A stretch of 64,000 nt of DNA from Caldicellulosiruptor kronotskyensis 2002. GTDB taxonomy: Bacteria; Bacillota; Thermoanaerobacteria; Caldicellulosiruptorales; Caldicellulosiruptoraceae. The translations under genes and the position numbers were made by a program. Shown here in pieces: positions 53,364 to 62,115 of this stretch (position 1 is the stretch's first letter; every line of letters starts with the position of its first letter). The notes below the pieces were generated by a model. The model ran no database searches, was not told the origin of the DNA, and saw only the letters and a list, made by a program, of their open reading frames with translations. The stretch spans positions 769,501 to 833,500 of the forward strand of contig NC_014720.1 in the NCBI RefSeq assembly GCF_000166775.1. Direction: 5' to 3'.

Positions 53364-54584
53364 TTGGTAGCAATAGCAACAGGCATACCTGAAATAGATA
53401 ATCAGCTTGTGCAAAAAATACAGGATTCTCAGATTGTTTATTACCGGGAATATCTGCTCAAGAACGAATTTGAAGCGGTGATTGTTTCACCGCATTTAGA
53501 AGGTTCGATACCATTAGAGGATACAATATTTCAATTAAGAAGTAAAAACACAAGGATAATTTTTATACTGTTTGCTGACATAGAAGACAGAGCAGAACTG
53601 GTCAAGTTCCTGATCACCTGCGGGGTGTATGATATAATAGCAGGTTCTGCAACGATTGAGGAGATAGTTAATATTTACAATAATCCGCGTACATTTGCAG
53701 ATATAACACCAATATATCTAAAAGTGAGCGGTGCAAAAGATATTGCGGTAACAACGAAACAGGTTCAGCAGGAAACAGAACAGGCAGATTATAAAACCAC
53801 TTCACAGGAAGTTGAGAAGATAGTCGAGAAAGTGATTGAAAAAGAAAAGGTAGTTGAGAAAGAGAAAGTAGTTGAAGTAGAAAAGCCGGTATTCATCCAG
53901 CCGGTAACAGTTGGTGTCTGGAGTCTTGACAACCCGCACCTGAGCGCAAAGTTCAGCATCGAACTTACAAAAGGATTCGATAGTTTCCTTACCCAGAAGC
54001 GCATAAAAAGCCAAATTGCTCTTGTTGACTTTGAAGAAATAACACCAAGAATACCAGGTATTCTGAAAATTCAACCCTGCAATGTTGATTACATTGTTAA
54101 GATGATAAACTCGGGAGATTTCACCCAGGAACTTTTAGAGAAACACCTTGTAAAACAGGGCAATTTAAAGATCTTTTCGGGCATAGACGATGATGTATTC
54201 TTTACAGTCAATGAAAAACACCTGTTAGCAATCCTCAGACTGATTAACCGTACAGCTTACACAGTAGTAAACGCAGGATATGGTATATGGACAAGCGGCG
54301 TTGTAACAACATTCGCTGAAAGCAACAAGATACTTGTACTTGTTGAAGCTACAAAATTCAGTGTCGTAAAGACATTAAAGATATTGAACAAACTGGAACA
54401 CATGTGGGGACTTGACAAGTCAAAAATCCACATATGCCTGTTCGGAGAAGGTTTGACAAGTGAAATAGACAGAGGAATTGTAGTTGATATAGCAGAACAA
54501 AACAATTTTAAATATGTACACTCAATCCCGGCTAAAATGAACAAAGCGCTGCCAAAACTGATTGAAACGTTGATAGGCAGGTGA
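53364..54584 (+). CDS. tadZ: TadZ/CpaE-like pilus assembly protein, degenerate ATPase
   Basis: 406 residues: an N-terminal receiver-like domain (about 1-120: FEAVIVSPHLEGSI, RIIFILFADIEDRAELVKFL), a charged Glu/Lys/Val repeat linker (EKVVEKEKVVEVEK, about 155-175), and a C-terminal ParA/MinD-like domain in which the Walker A position reads GVWSLDNPHLSAKF and lacks the GKT lysine/threonine. The later TVVNAGYGIW marks the Walker B strand without its Asp. TadZ proteins position the pilus machine at the membrane and are often atypical ATPases. TTG 53364 follows AAAGGAGGTG. First gene of the Tad operon. Confidence 0.72.
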   Translation: MVAIATGIPEIDNQLVQKIQDSQIVYYREYLLKNEFEAVIVSPHLEGSIPLEDTIFQLRSKNTRIIFILFADIEDRAELVKFLITCGVYDIIAGSATIEEIVNIYNNPRTFADITPIYLKVSGAKDIAVTTKQVQQETEQADYKTTSQEVEKIVEKVIEKEKVVEKEKVVEVEKPVFIQPVTVGVWSLDNPHLSAKFSIELTKGFDSFLTQKRIKSQIALVDFEEITPRIPGILKIQPCNVDYIVKMINSGDFTQELLEKHLVKQGNLKIFSGIDDDVFFTVNEKHLLAILRLINRTAYTVVNAGYGIWTSGVVTTFAESNKILVLVEATKFSVVKTLKILNKLEHMWGLDKSKIHICLFGEGLTSEIDRGIVVDIAEQNNFKYVHSIPAKMNKALPKLIETLIGR

Positions 54585-54590
54585 TGATCA

Positions 54591-55733
54591 GTGATAATCA
54601 ATCCGCTGCATGTGAACCTTCGCATTGATACAGAAGAACTTGAAGAAGAAAAAATAACAGAGATAATTCAGGAACTCATAAGACGTCGCCCAGAGGTGAT
54701 TGCTGCAAATGAACTGCAACTTGCAAACCTGAGCAGTGAAATTCAAAAAATCATAGCTGAAAAGGGATTCAAAAAGATAAGCGTCAAGGACGTCATAAAC
54801 AACATGGTTGGGTACGGGATACTGCAGGATTTGCTTGAAGATCCGGAAGTTACAGATGTTTTTGTCAATGGTCCCGACTACATCGCATACAAGAAAAATG
54901 GCATTGTCTACAGGACAAATAAAAAGTTCAAATCTAAAAAACAGTTAAGAGAATTCATAAAGCGAGTTGTGGTTTTAAATGGAAAATGGATAAACGAGAA
55001 TGAGGCAAAAGTAGTCGTATCCGACCCCAGACAAACACTCAGAATTGTTGCAACCCTGGAAGTGCTAACTCTTGATACACCGGTACTGAGAATCAGAAAA
55101 CCGCCTACCAGCAGAACACTTGACCAACTTGTCGAATTAGAAGTATTAACACCTCAGCAGGCCAACCGGCTAAAAGATTTTGTAAAGAAAAGAAAAACAA
55201 TTGTTATAGCCGGTGCACCTGCATCGGGCAAGACTGCTCTGCTCTCCGCACTAGTCAGGGAAATACCCGAAATCGAACAATACAAAGTAATACAAGAAAG
55301 TGCTGAAATTCCAAGAGTACACGATAATTCATGGGTTGAACTCATAAGACAGACTGAAAACCCCAACATAAAAGATTACTCGCTGTTTGAACTTACAAAG
55401 ATAGGACTTCTGGAATCCCTTGACAGGATCATCATAGGCGAAATCAAAGGCAAAGAAGCATACGAATGGATAATGGCAGTATACTCTGGTATGTGGGGTT
55501 CTATGACAACAATACACTCTAACTCAGCAGAAGAAGCAATTGAAAAACTGATAATACTCATGAAAATGGTTGACAATGACTTGAGTGAAAACTTCTTGAG
55601 AAATGTTATACTACACTCAGTGGACTATATTCTGTACATGGAAAAATTTAAACTAAAACAAATCTATCGGGTCAGAAAAGAGGCGAATAGCTGTGCTGAA
55701 GAAGTTCTGGATGTATTACAAACGCAGGGATAA
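54591..55733 (+). CDS. tadA: TadA/CpaF secretion ATPase of the Tad pilus
   Basis: 380-residue hexameric ATPase that powers pilus extension and retraction. N-terminal domain with VINNMVGYGILQDLLEDPEV, Walker A IAGAPASGKTALLSAL (about residue 204), the Walker B region DRIIIGEIKGKEA (about 279), and the His-box MWGSMTTIHSNSAEEA (about 302). It is at the short end for TadA/CpaF. GTG 54591 follows GGCAGGTGATG. It overlaps the tadB start, so the two are translationally coupled. Confidence 0.9.
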   Translation: MIINPLHVNLRIDTEELEEEKITEIIQELIRRRPEVIAANELQLANLSSEIQKIIAEKGFKKISVKDVINNMVGYGILQDLLEDPEVTDVFVNGPDYIAYKKNGIVYRTNKKFKSKKQLREFIKRVVVLNGKWINENEAKVVVSDPRQTLRIVATLEVLTLDTPVLRIRKPPTSRTLDQLVELEVLTPQQANRLKDFVKKRKTIVIAGAPASGKTALLSALVREIPEIEQYKVIQESAEIPRVHDNSWVELIRQTENPNIKDYSLFELTKIGLLESLDRIIIGEIKGKEAYEWIMAVYSGMWGSMTTIHSNSAEEAIEKLIILMKMVDNDLSENFLRNVILHSVDYILYMEKFKLKQIYRVRKEANSCAEEVLDVLQTQG

Positions 55734-56445
55734 ATTTCTGCGGTACACAATCAATAACTTCCTGTTCTTTGAAGTCTACTTTGCAGTTCAAATTGCAGTA
55801 ACAATAGGACTTTTTGCATTTGGAATTCGTTACAGTATCCTGCAGGGTATTGGTCTTGCGGTAATAGGTTTTATGTTTCTTTCTTTCCTGTATGACTATC
55901 TGGTAGCAAGAGCAAAGGATAAGCTAAGCCAGGGATTTATAAGTTTCCTGTCCACATTTGCAGGTTTTTACGCCATCAACAAAAACGTTATGAAAAGCCT
56001 AAAAGAAACCTGCCACTTTATCGATGAACCTGTAAGAGGAATAGTTCTTAAAAACCTGCTCCTGTATGAAAAGGGACAGCTGGTATATGAAGAACTGTTT
56101 GCCCGTATGGCAAATGAAATAGACATCAAAAGCTACAGGAATTTTTTCATGCTACTTTTGACAGCGGACACAACAGGCGCTGATATCACAAGCATAACAC
56201 GAAGGCTTATTGGTACAGAGCAGGAAAAAAACAGAGCAATGGTGCAGCTCAGATCTTCCATCAGTTACGGACTTATAATGATTTTCATCATGAGCATTAT
56301 TACACTCTACATGTTCAACAATGCACTTTCAACACAGCAGATAACACAGGGTATAACTCCAGCTACGTTTGCATTTGTAATGAGTGCAGTGATATTTGCA
56401 CTGCTGCTGGGGAAGGTAATGTCAAAATGGCTGGAAGGAGAGTGA
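55693..56445 (+). CDS. tadB: TadB-like pilus platform membrane protein
   Basis: 250 residues with two N-terminal helices (about 17-70), a cytoplasmic helical GspF/T2SS-F domain (KNVMKSLKETCHFIDEPVRG onward) and two C-terminal helices. Forms the inner platform with TadC. GTG 55693 (AGAGGCG upstream) overlaps tadA; ATG 55711 is an alternative start. Confidence 0.85.
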   Translation: MLKKFWMYYKRRDKFLRYTINNFLFFEVYFAVQIAVTIGLFAFGIRYSILQGIGLAVIGFMFLSFLYDYLVARAKDKLSQGFISFLSTFAGFYAINKNVMKSLKETCHFIDEPVRGIVLKNLLLYEKGQLVYEELFARMANEIDIKSYRNFFMLLLTADTTGADITSITRRLIGTEQEKNRAMVQLRSSISYGLIMIFIMSIITLYMFNNALSTQQITQGITPATFAFVMSAVIFALLLGKVMSKWLEGE

Positions 56446-56448
56446 TAT

Positions 56449-57210
56449 ATGTTGATACAAAAATACTTTCCACTGGCAATCCAGGTAATAGTGTTGGCTA
56501 TAATGAGCATGGTCCTATACAATATAATCGCAGAAAAGAAAATAGCAAGTCTTATTGACACCAGAAACAAACCAAAAAGCTTTGACTATCAGAATTTAGC
56601 ACTTCCACTCACTGTTATTTTTGCAGTGGGTGGATTTTTATTTGCCAGACTTGTTCGTGCAGAAGGGCTGGTAGCTCAGGTTTTACTTGCAGTAGGCTTT
56701 GGTATAGTTGGGCACGAACTACCAAAAGAGTACGAAAAAGCCCAGAAAAACAAACTTCGTTCAAGTATTTCAGACATCGCACTCATGTGCGAATTGGGAT
56801 TAAAAGCAGGTTTAAGTCTTGACAGGATTTTTACTGTCATTGCCGAAACAATAGTGGAACCACGATATAAAGATGCTTTTTTGCAGACCGCTGCAACATA
56901 CAAAACAACACACGATGTTGAAGAGTGTTTCCTGATACTGAAGGGAGAACTGGAAATTCGAGAGTTGGAGATTTTGAAGCGAGCACTGCTCGAAGTAGAG
57001 AAAGTAGGACTTTCAGGGATACAATCACTGGAAGTGTTTGCCCAGGTTGAGACCATGAACAAAATAGAGCAAATCTACAAAAAGAGCGACAAAGCAAGAA
57101 CTTACACTACTTATGCAATGGTTGCCATGGTATTTGCCCTTATCAGTATTTACTTCTTCCCGCTGTTTAAGCTGGCAACTGATACGCTTAACCAGATACT
57201 GGGGAAGTGA
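56449..57210 (+). CDS. tadC: TadC-like pilus platform membrane protein
   Basis: 253 residues, similar layout to TadB: N-terminal helices, then the T2SS-F domain (ISDIALMCELGLKAGLSLDR), and a C-terminal hydrophobic pair ending at the stop. ATG 56449 with AAGGAGAGTGA, three bases after tadB. Its TGA overlaps the next ATG. Confidence 0.85.
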   Translation: MLIQKYFPLAIQVIVLAIMSMVLYNIIAEKKIASLIDTRNKPKSFDYQNLALPLTVIFAVGGFLFARLVRAEGLVAQVLLAVGFGIVGHELPKEYEKAQKNKLRSSISDIALMCELGLKAGLSLDRIFTVIAETIVEPRYKDAFLQTAATYKTTHDVEECFLILKGELEIRELEILKRALLEVEKVGLSGIQSLEVFAQVETMNKIEQIYKKSDKARTYTTYAMVAMVFALISIYFFPLFKLATDTLNQILGK

Positions 57211-58592
57211 TGAAAGTGTCAAGCAGCAAGAGAATGTATCAATTAGCCATAGTTGTCTTTACATTTTTGCTTGCTTACATTTTGCTCATGATACAGGCAG
57301 AGTATCACATACAGAATGACACGTTCTGGCACTTGAAAGCCGGTGAATACATGGTAAAACACAAAACAATACTTACTCATGATGTATTTTCATGGACTGT
57401 TACAGGAGCACACTGGTATTCTCACGAATGGCTGTGGGAAGTTATTGCCTATATCGTTTACTCCAAACTTGGCTTTACGGGATTGTTTGTGTTTGACTTT
57501 TTGCAAGTATTTTTGATTTTAATGCTGGGGTTTGTGCTGTTTAACAACACACCATCTTTGGTTATATTTTATGCAGGAATGCTTATGTATACAACAGCAG
57601 GTTATATATGTGCAAGACCTCATGTTACGGGATTTCTTATCCTTTTACTGATGCTTGCAGTTTATTATAAAGTTAGGAACGAAAAAATTGGGTTTATGCT
57701 AATGCTTTTTCTTTTCCTGCTCTGGGCAAATATACATGCATCAGTGGTACTGGGTATAGGAACTTTGATTTTGCTGGCAATTTTGGAAAAGAGAAGATTT
57801 GCTATGTTACCAGCAGCATTTGTTGGTTCTCTTAGCAATCCCCACTTTATAGGAATATATGTTTACTTTTTCAAAACGGTTTTTGCACAGGACATGACAA
57901 AGTACATCAATGAGTGGCAATCACCTAACTTTCATGAAATGGTAATACTATTTTTTACTCTTGCAATGATTTTAGTATTTTTCTTTGCAAGAAACAGTAT
58001 TAAAAGTGAAAAAGATATTATATGGTTTATGCTTGGGCTTGCAGCTTTTTTAACAAGTGTAAGGAATATTTATATTTTTTCAATATTTACTGCTATAGCA
58101 GCAAGAGATGTAACTTTGCAGGATGAGAGAATAGAAAAGATGCTAAAGAAGTTTGTAATTTTTGCAGTGCCCATTTTATTGTTGACACAAATACACATTA
58201 TACTGCCGAATGAAAAGTTTTTCGAAAATGCAATTTCAGACATAATGCCTAAAAAGGCGGTCGACTTCATGATAAAAGAAGGGCTAACCGATAGAGTATT
58301 CAATGAATACCACTATGGCGGGTATTTAATATGGCGTGGTGTGAAATGTTCAATTGACAGCCGTGCTGACCTTTATTACTTTGCAAACAAGAAATTCTGG
58401 GATGATTTTATTAATTCCACGCTGCTTTTAAACGAAAAACCGGAAGATGTGCTTTTCAAAACAAAAGTCAGGTATGTATTGTTCCCTGCAAATTCTGGTT
58501 ACATCAAATACCTGAAAGCAAAAAAAATAGTGAAAGTTTTGTATCAGGGCAAAGAAGCAGTTTTATTAGAACTGAAAGACTCTCTCAACTAA
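57210..58592 (+). CDS. Polytopic membrane glycosyltransferase-like protein
   Basis: 460 residues with about ten transmembrane helices. After the first helix the outer loop reads NDTFWHLKAGEYMV ... DVFSWTVTGAHWYSHEWLWE, the acidic and aromatic loop seen in GT-C type enzymes related to PMT and ArnT that use lipid-linked sugars. The C-terminal 130 residues are extracytoplasmic (NEYHYGGYLIWRGVKCSIDS). Within a pilus operon it could glycosylate pilins or the giant surface protein. The acceptor is unknown. Confidence 0.55.
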   Translation: MKVSSSKRMYQLAIVVFTFLLAYILLMIQAEYHIQNDTFWHLKAGEYMVKHKTILTHDVFSWTVTGAHWYSHEWLWEVIAYIVYSKLGFTGLFVFDFLQVFLILMLGFVLFNNTPSLVIFYAGMLMYTTAGYICARPHVTGFLILLLMLAVYYKVRNEKIGFMLMLFLFLLWANIHASVVLGIGTLILLAILEKRRFAMLPAAFVGSLSNPHFIGIYVYFFKTVFAQDMTKYINEWQSPNFHEMVILFFTLAMILVFFFARNSIKSEKDIIWFMLGLAAFLTSVRNIYIFSIFTAIAARDVTLQDERIEKMLKKFVIFAVPILLLTQIHIILPNEKFFENAISDIMPKKAVDFMIKEGLTDRVFNEYHYGGYLIWRGVKCSIDSRADLYYFANKKFWDDFINSTLLLNEKPEDVLFKTKVRYVLFPANSGYIKYLKAKKIVKVLYQGKEAVLLELKDSLN

Positions 58593-58619
58593 GCCTTTTT
58601 ATTTTTTAGGGGGATTAAA

Positions 58620-59291
58620 ATGGACTCTCAGGAACTTGCAAAGACAAATGAACTTTACAACAGGCACTGGTGGTTTCTCGGGAAATATAAAATAGTACAC
58701 AGACTTATACAGAAATATATCAAAACACCCTATACACCAAGGGTGCTTGACCTTGGATGTGGTCCGGCGTATTTTGCAAGGTTCTACCAGTACACTGGCA
58801 TCGACCCGAATACAAATATTGATGCGCATAACATCATAAAGGCACGGATAGAAGATGTTGAGCTAACCGACAAATATGACGTTATACTTGCCCTTGATGT
58901 GCTGGAACACTTAGAAGATGACAGGATAATACTCCGATATCTGAATGAAAACTTAAAAGACAATGGTATTGCAATAATCACAGTACCAGCACATCCATGG
59001 CTATTCTCTGAACATGACAGAGTATGTGGGCACTACAGAAGATATACAAAAAAACAGCTCAAAGCCTTGCTGAGAGAGTTTGAGTGCAGGATATACTATT
59101 ACAACTCATTGCTGTTCCCGGTGGAAGTTTTGTACAGGCTAATTACAAAAGGCAAGAACAACTTAAAAATATTGCCCGGCAGTCTTAACAGACTGCTGTT
59201 TTTTATACTCTCTATGGAATACTATTTGCTACCTGTTTTACCGATGGGACTTTCACTTCTGGCAGTTGTCAAAAAGAAAGGGGGTGAATAA
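58620..59291 (+). CDS. SAM-dependent methyltransferase
   Basis: 223 residues, class I Rossmann methyltransferase: motif I VLDLGCGPAYFARF (about residue 42), motif II/post-I DVILALDVLEHLED (about 82) and a C-terminal hydrophobic segment (LLFFILSMEYYLLPVLPMG) that may attach it to the membrane. Such enzymes are often paired with dolichyl-phosphate-type glycosyltransferases, as here. Probable role: modification of a lipid-linked sugar. ATG 58620 with TTAGGGGG upstream. Confidence 0.75.
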   Translation: MDSQELAKTNELYNRHWWFLGKYKIVHRLIQKYIKTPYTPRVLDLGCGPAYFARFYQYTGIDPNTNIDAHNIIKARIEDVELTDKYDVILALDVLEHLEDDRIILRYLNENLKDNGIAIITVPAHPWLFSEHDRVCGHYRRYTKKQLKALLREFECRIYYYNSLLFPVEVLYRLITKGKNNLKILPGSLNRLLFFILSMEYYLLPVLPMGLSLLAVVKKKGGE

Positions 59292-59292
59292 G

Positions 59293-60027
59293 GTGAAAGG
59301 TACTATAGTAGTACCAGCATACAATGAATTTTTCAGGATGAGTCTTCTGTTTCCACGATATTATGAGTTGACAAAACAGTATGAAATGATACTAGTAGAT
59401 GACGGGTCAAACGATCAAACATATAGAATTGGAGAACTTCTTGGCTGGCATATAGTACGATTGCCCAGAAACATGGGGAAGGGGTTTGCAGTAAGGGTGG
59501 GTGTTTTAAAAGCATTAAGTCTGAAACCAGCACCTGAGTTCATTGGATTCACCGATGCTGACCTTAGTGTATCACCCGACCAGTGGGGAAAACTTATTGA
59601 AAAACTCAAAGACTTCGATATTGTTATAGGTTCGCGTTCTATGCCTGATTCAATTGTTCACAGAAATTCAGTGAGAAAACTTGCAAGCAAAGTTTTTTCC
59701 ACAATTGTGGATGAAGTTTTACAATTACAAATCCACGATACACAATGCGGTCTCAAATTCTTCCGCCCAGAAGTTGCAAAGTTGTTGTTCACTGAACCGC
59801 TAATAGCTAACAGATTTGCATTTGACGTTGAGATTTTGCTTAGAGCGAAAATGCTTGATTTCTCAATTGCAGAAATAGGTGTAAACTGGCAAGAACAAAA
59901 AGGCAGTCATGTAAAATTAAGAACCACGTTTGAGATGATAAAGTCTCTTATTAAACTTGCAAATGCCTACAATGGGCTCAGCCCATTGGAATATAAAAAA
60001 ATTATCCAGTCAAGGAGAGTGATGTAG
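59293..60027 (+). CDS. Family 2 glycosyltransferase (polyprenyl-phosphate glucosyl/mannosyltransferase type)
   Basis: 244 residues. GT-A fold: VVPAYNEFFR at the start, ILVDDGSNDQT (about 33), RNMGKGFAVRVG, and FTDADLSVSP carrying the Asp-x-Asp metal site. The IHDTQCGLKFF segment is typical of DPG/DPM-synthase-like enzymes. It would charge the polyprenyl phosphate that feeds the preceding GT-C-like protein. GTG 59293 is chosen because AAAGGGGG precedes it with normal spacing; upstream TTG/GTG starts lie inside the methyltransferase gene. Confidence 0.82.
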   Translation: MKGTIVVPAYNEFFRMSLLFPRYYELTKQYEMILVDDGSNDQTYRIGELLGWHIVRLPRNMGKGFAVRVGVLKALSLKPAPEFIGFTDADLSVSPDQWGKLIEKLKDFDIVIGSRSMPDSIVHRNSVRKLASKVFSTIVDEVLQLQIHDTQCGLKFFRPEVAKLLFTEPLIANRFAFDVEILLRAKMLDFSIAEIGVNWQEQKGSHVKLRTTFEMIKSLIKLANAYNGLSPLEYKKIIQSRRVM

Positions 60028-60213
60028 ATGAAAAAAATTGCTGAAGTGTTTAAAGACAACTCCGGTGTCTCTGAAATGATGGGTTCGGCTTTTTTACTGA
60101 TATTTGTCGTGCTTGTTATGGCAACACCACTCAAAAACCTCGGTACTACTATCAGCGGTGGTTACAACACGCTCAATACCAAGATTCAACAGCAGCTCAA
60201 TCAAATTCCATAA
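60028..60213 (+). CDS. Flp-type pilin 1
   Basis: 61 residues: short basic leader (KKIAEVFKDNSG), then a conserved SEMMGSAFLL and one long hydrophobic helix and a short polar tail ending NQIP. This is a Flp/class III-type prepilin that should be processed by the peptidase at 61,390. The Glu is at +3 after the predicted Gly cleavage site instead of the usual +5. ATG 60028 with AAGGAGAGTGATG, one base after the glycosyltransferase stop. Confidence 0.8.
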   Translation: MKKIAEVFKDNSGVSEMMGSAFLLIFVVLVMATPLKNLGTTISGGYNTLNTKIQQQLNQIP

Positions 60214-60232
60214 TGAAAGGGGGTAAATTGGC

Positions 60233-60421
60233 ATGTTAAGAAGAATTGCTGAAGTATTTAAAGACAAATCAGGCGTTTCTGAGATGATGGGCAGTGCGTT
60301 TTTATTAATCTTTGTTGTGCTTGTTATGGCTACTCCGCTTAAGAATTTAGGTACAACAATCAGCAGCGGTTACAACAACTTAAACGTCAAGATACAACAG
60401 CAGCTCAATCAAATTCCATAA
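60233..60421 (+). CDS. Flp-type pilin 2
   Basis: 62 residues, near-identical in sequence to the pilin 20 bases upstream (four substitutions plus the N-terminus) while many third codon positions differ. Same leader, helix and NQIP tail. AAAGGGGG site. A terminator directly follows, so the pilin pair can be made in excess. Confidence 0.8.
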   Translation: MLRRIAEVFKDKSGVSEMMGSAFLLIFVVLVMATPLKNLGTTISSGYNNLNVKIQQQLNQIP

Positions 60422-60422
60422 T

Positions 60423-60457
60423 GGCAGGGTTGTTCCTTTACCCTGCCTTTCTTTTTC
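60423..60457 (+). terminator. Terminator after the pilin pair
   Basis: GGCAGGGT (60423-60430) and ACCCTGCC (60440-60447), then TTTCTTTTT. Confidence 0.85.
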
Positions 60458-60489
60458 TGAGAAAGCCTATAAAAAGAAGGTGGTAAACG

Positions 60490-60921
60490 TTGAAAATTGT
60501 TGCGCTTTTGAAAGACAAAAAAGGTAATTCAAGCGTAATTTCATTCCTTATTGTCCTACCGCTTATATTATCCCTGAGTTTCAATCCAATTTTAATGTAT
60601 CTGGACGCTCAAAAGTATCAAAAGCTTGACCATATTGTGCAAAAATACCTGACAATCATGGAATCAGAAGGTGGATTAACAACTTCACGCTACATTGAAC
60701 TTATCGAGAACCTGACATCCATAGGCTGCGACATGAGCAAAACTACAATTGACTACACACCTTACCCGGTAGACTTTGGCAATGAAGTCCGTCTTGGCGT
60801 CACAACACAAATGAAACTGGTCAGGATTTCTATCTTGAGGGCAGGTGGTGCAAATGTGCAAACAATCACTGCCAAAACTGGTCCGTATTACTCGGTGTCT
60901 AAAAAGAACATTGGCGAATAA
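60490..60921 (+). CDS. TadE-like pseudopilin
   Basis: 143 residues. N-terminal leader and hydrophobic helix (KDKKGNSSVISFLIVLPLIL) followed by an extracytoplasmic domain with two Cys (IGCDMS); this is the TadE/TadG-type minor pilin layout. TTG 60490 with AAGAAGGTGG upstream. It overlaps the next gene by 11 bases. Confidence 0.65.
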   Translation: MKIVALLKDKKGNSSVISFLIVLPLILSLSFNPILMYLDAQKYQKLDHIVQKYLTIMESEGGLTTSRYIELIENLTSIGCDMSKTTIDYTPYPVDFGNEVRLGVTTQMKLVRISILRAGGANVQTITAKTGPYYSVSKKNIGE

Positions 60922-61381
60922 AAATGGAGATTCAGCACTGGTACTCGTGTCTGTACTGCTTTTCACAATCATAATTCCTCTTTCAACCTATGCCATGAAC
61001 TCAACAATTCTGCTTACCCAGTACGACAAGATAAAACAAACAATAAAAGTATCAGCTATGGGAGCACTTTATAATGTTTCTCAGGAAACCATACTGTATG
61101 ACACAGGTAAACAGGCAGTTGCAGATAGCTTCGCAAGCCTGTTCAAGAAAAACTTGCAAATAGACAGCAATGGCTACTCAAGGATTTTAACAACCACTCA
61201 ACCCATTACCATACAGGAACTGGTGGTTTATGACGCAGGTGATGTCCCGACAACCTGTCCGCAGGGTGCTGAAATACTGTTCCCTGCAATACATGTTGTT
61301 GTCAGTACACAGCTTAAAGATTGTTTTGGCAATCCAAGAGATGTTTTGATACACAGCGATATAGACATATTCGAGAGGTGA
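60911..61381 (+). CDS. TadF-like pseudopilin
   Basis: 156 residues from TTG 60911: leader KNGDSALVLVSVLLFTIIIP, then an extracytoplasmic region with two Cys (TTCPQG, KDCFGN) that could form a disulfide. The ribosome binding site is weak, so translation may depend on coupling with the upstream gene. Role as a minor pilin at the tip or base of the pilus is inferred from position and layout. Confidence 0.6.
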   Translation: MANKNGDSALVLVSVLLFTIIIPLSTYAMNSTILLTQYDKIKQTIKVSAMGALYNVSQETILYDTGKQAVADSFASLFKKNLQIDSNGYSRILTTTQPITIQELVVYDAGDVPTTCPQGAEILFPAIHVVVSTQLKDCFGNPRDVLIHSDIDIFER

Positions 61382-61389
61382 GATAGTAA

Positions 61390-61845
61390 ATGCAAAGTTT
61401 GCTGTCTTTGATTCTGGCAGTTGCAATTACAGCAATTGCTTCATACTATGACATCAAAACACGGCAGATCCCCGACTGGATTTGGGCTTTGACAGTCGTA
61501 CTGGCAATTGCAATCTGGCAAAAAAACCTTCTTAAAAATGGTAACTTAATGGTTGCTGCTTTGATTTTTATATGCCTGTTTTTACTTGCATACTACAAAC
61601 TGCTCGGCGGAGGTGACTTGAAACTTATAAGTGCTCTGGCTCTACTGGTCGGTGGAAGTATAACCGCTGCTATTGCAGCCGGTACGCTCTTACAACTCGG
61701 ATTTGCATACTGGAGAATGTTGAGAACAGGTGAAAACATGTGGAGACAGCAACTGCCACTCATGCCGTTTGTGCTCTTTGGCCTGGTGGCAGTTGTGATA
61801 ATAAATCTTTTCACAAAATACCACTTTGAAGGAGGTAGTTTTTAA
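61390..61845 (+). CDS. Prepilin peptidase (TadV/CpaA type)
   Basis: 151-residue A24-family aspartic protease with four to five transmembrane helices. The two catalytic Asp are visible: SYYDIKTRQIPDW (about residue 20) and the GxGD motif LLGGGDLKL (about 77). It should cleave the Flp-type pilins and pseudopilins encoded just upstream. It lacks the N-terminal methylase domain of PilD, as usual for TadV. Confidence 0.9.
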   Translation: MQSLLSLILAVAITAIASYYDIKTRQIPDWIWALTVVLAIAIWQKNLLKNGNLMVAALIFICLFLLAYYKLLGGGDLKLISALALLVGGSITAAIAAGTLLQLGFAYWRMLRTGENMWRQQLPLMPFVLFGLVAVVIINLFTKYHFEGGSF

Positions 61846-62058
61846 ATGAGAACAGTATTGTTTAATCTCAGTCTCATTTTAGCAGGCTTCGGATTAGGGA
61901 TTTATACATGCGCAGCAATACTTTTTGGGTCTGCAAGTCCCTTTGACGTTATGAAAAAGGAAGGACATACAAAACTGGGCAGTATTAAATCGCTTTTCTG
62001 GCTTGCAGTGGTATTTGTTGCTGTCCTGGTTGTCATTTTGTCAGTTGTCAAAAAGTAA
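61846..62058 (+). CDS. Small two-helix membrane protein
   Basis: 70 residues with two transmembrane helices (4-28 and 48-68) and a short cytoplasmic or outer loop; no family recognised. It starts directly after the peptidase stop with GAAGGAGG as its site, so it belongs to the same operon. Possibly a pilus accessory subunit. Confidence 0.55.
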   Translation: MRTVLFNLSLILAGFGLGIYTCAAILFGSASPFDVMKKEGHTKLGSIKSLFWLAVVFVAVLVVILSVVKK

Positions 62059-62068
62059 GGCAATAGGT

Positions 62069-62100
62069 ACAGGGGGAAAGACTCCCCCTGTAAGTTTTTA
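62069..62100 (+). terminator. Hairpin/weak terminator inside the pilus operon
   Basis: ACAGGGGG (62069-62076) and CCCCCTGT (62084-62091), then AAGTTTTT. The T run is displaced, so termination is probably partial. Confidence 0.6.
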
Positions 62101-62115
62101 AAGGGGTGTGTTTAT

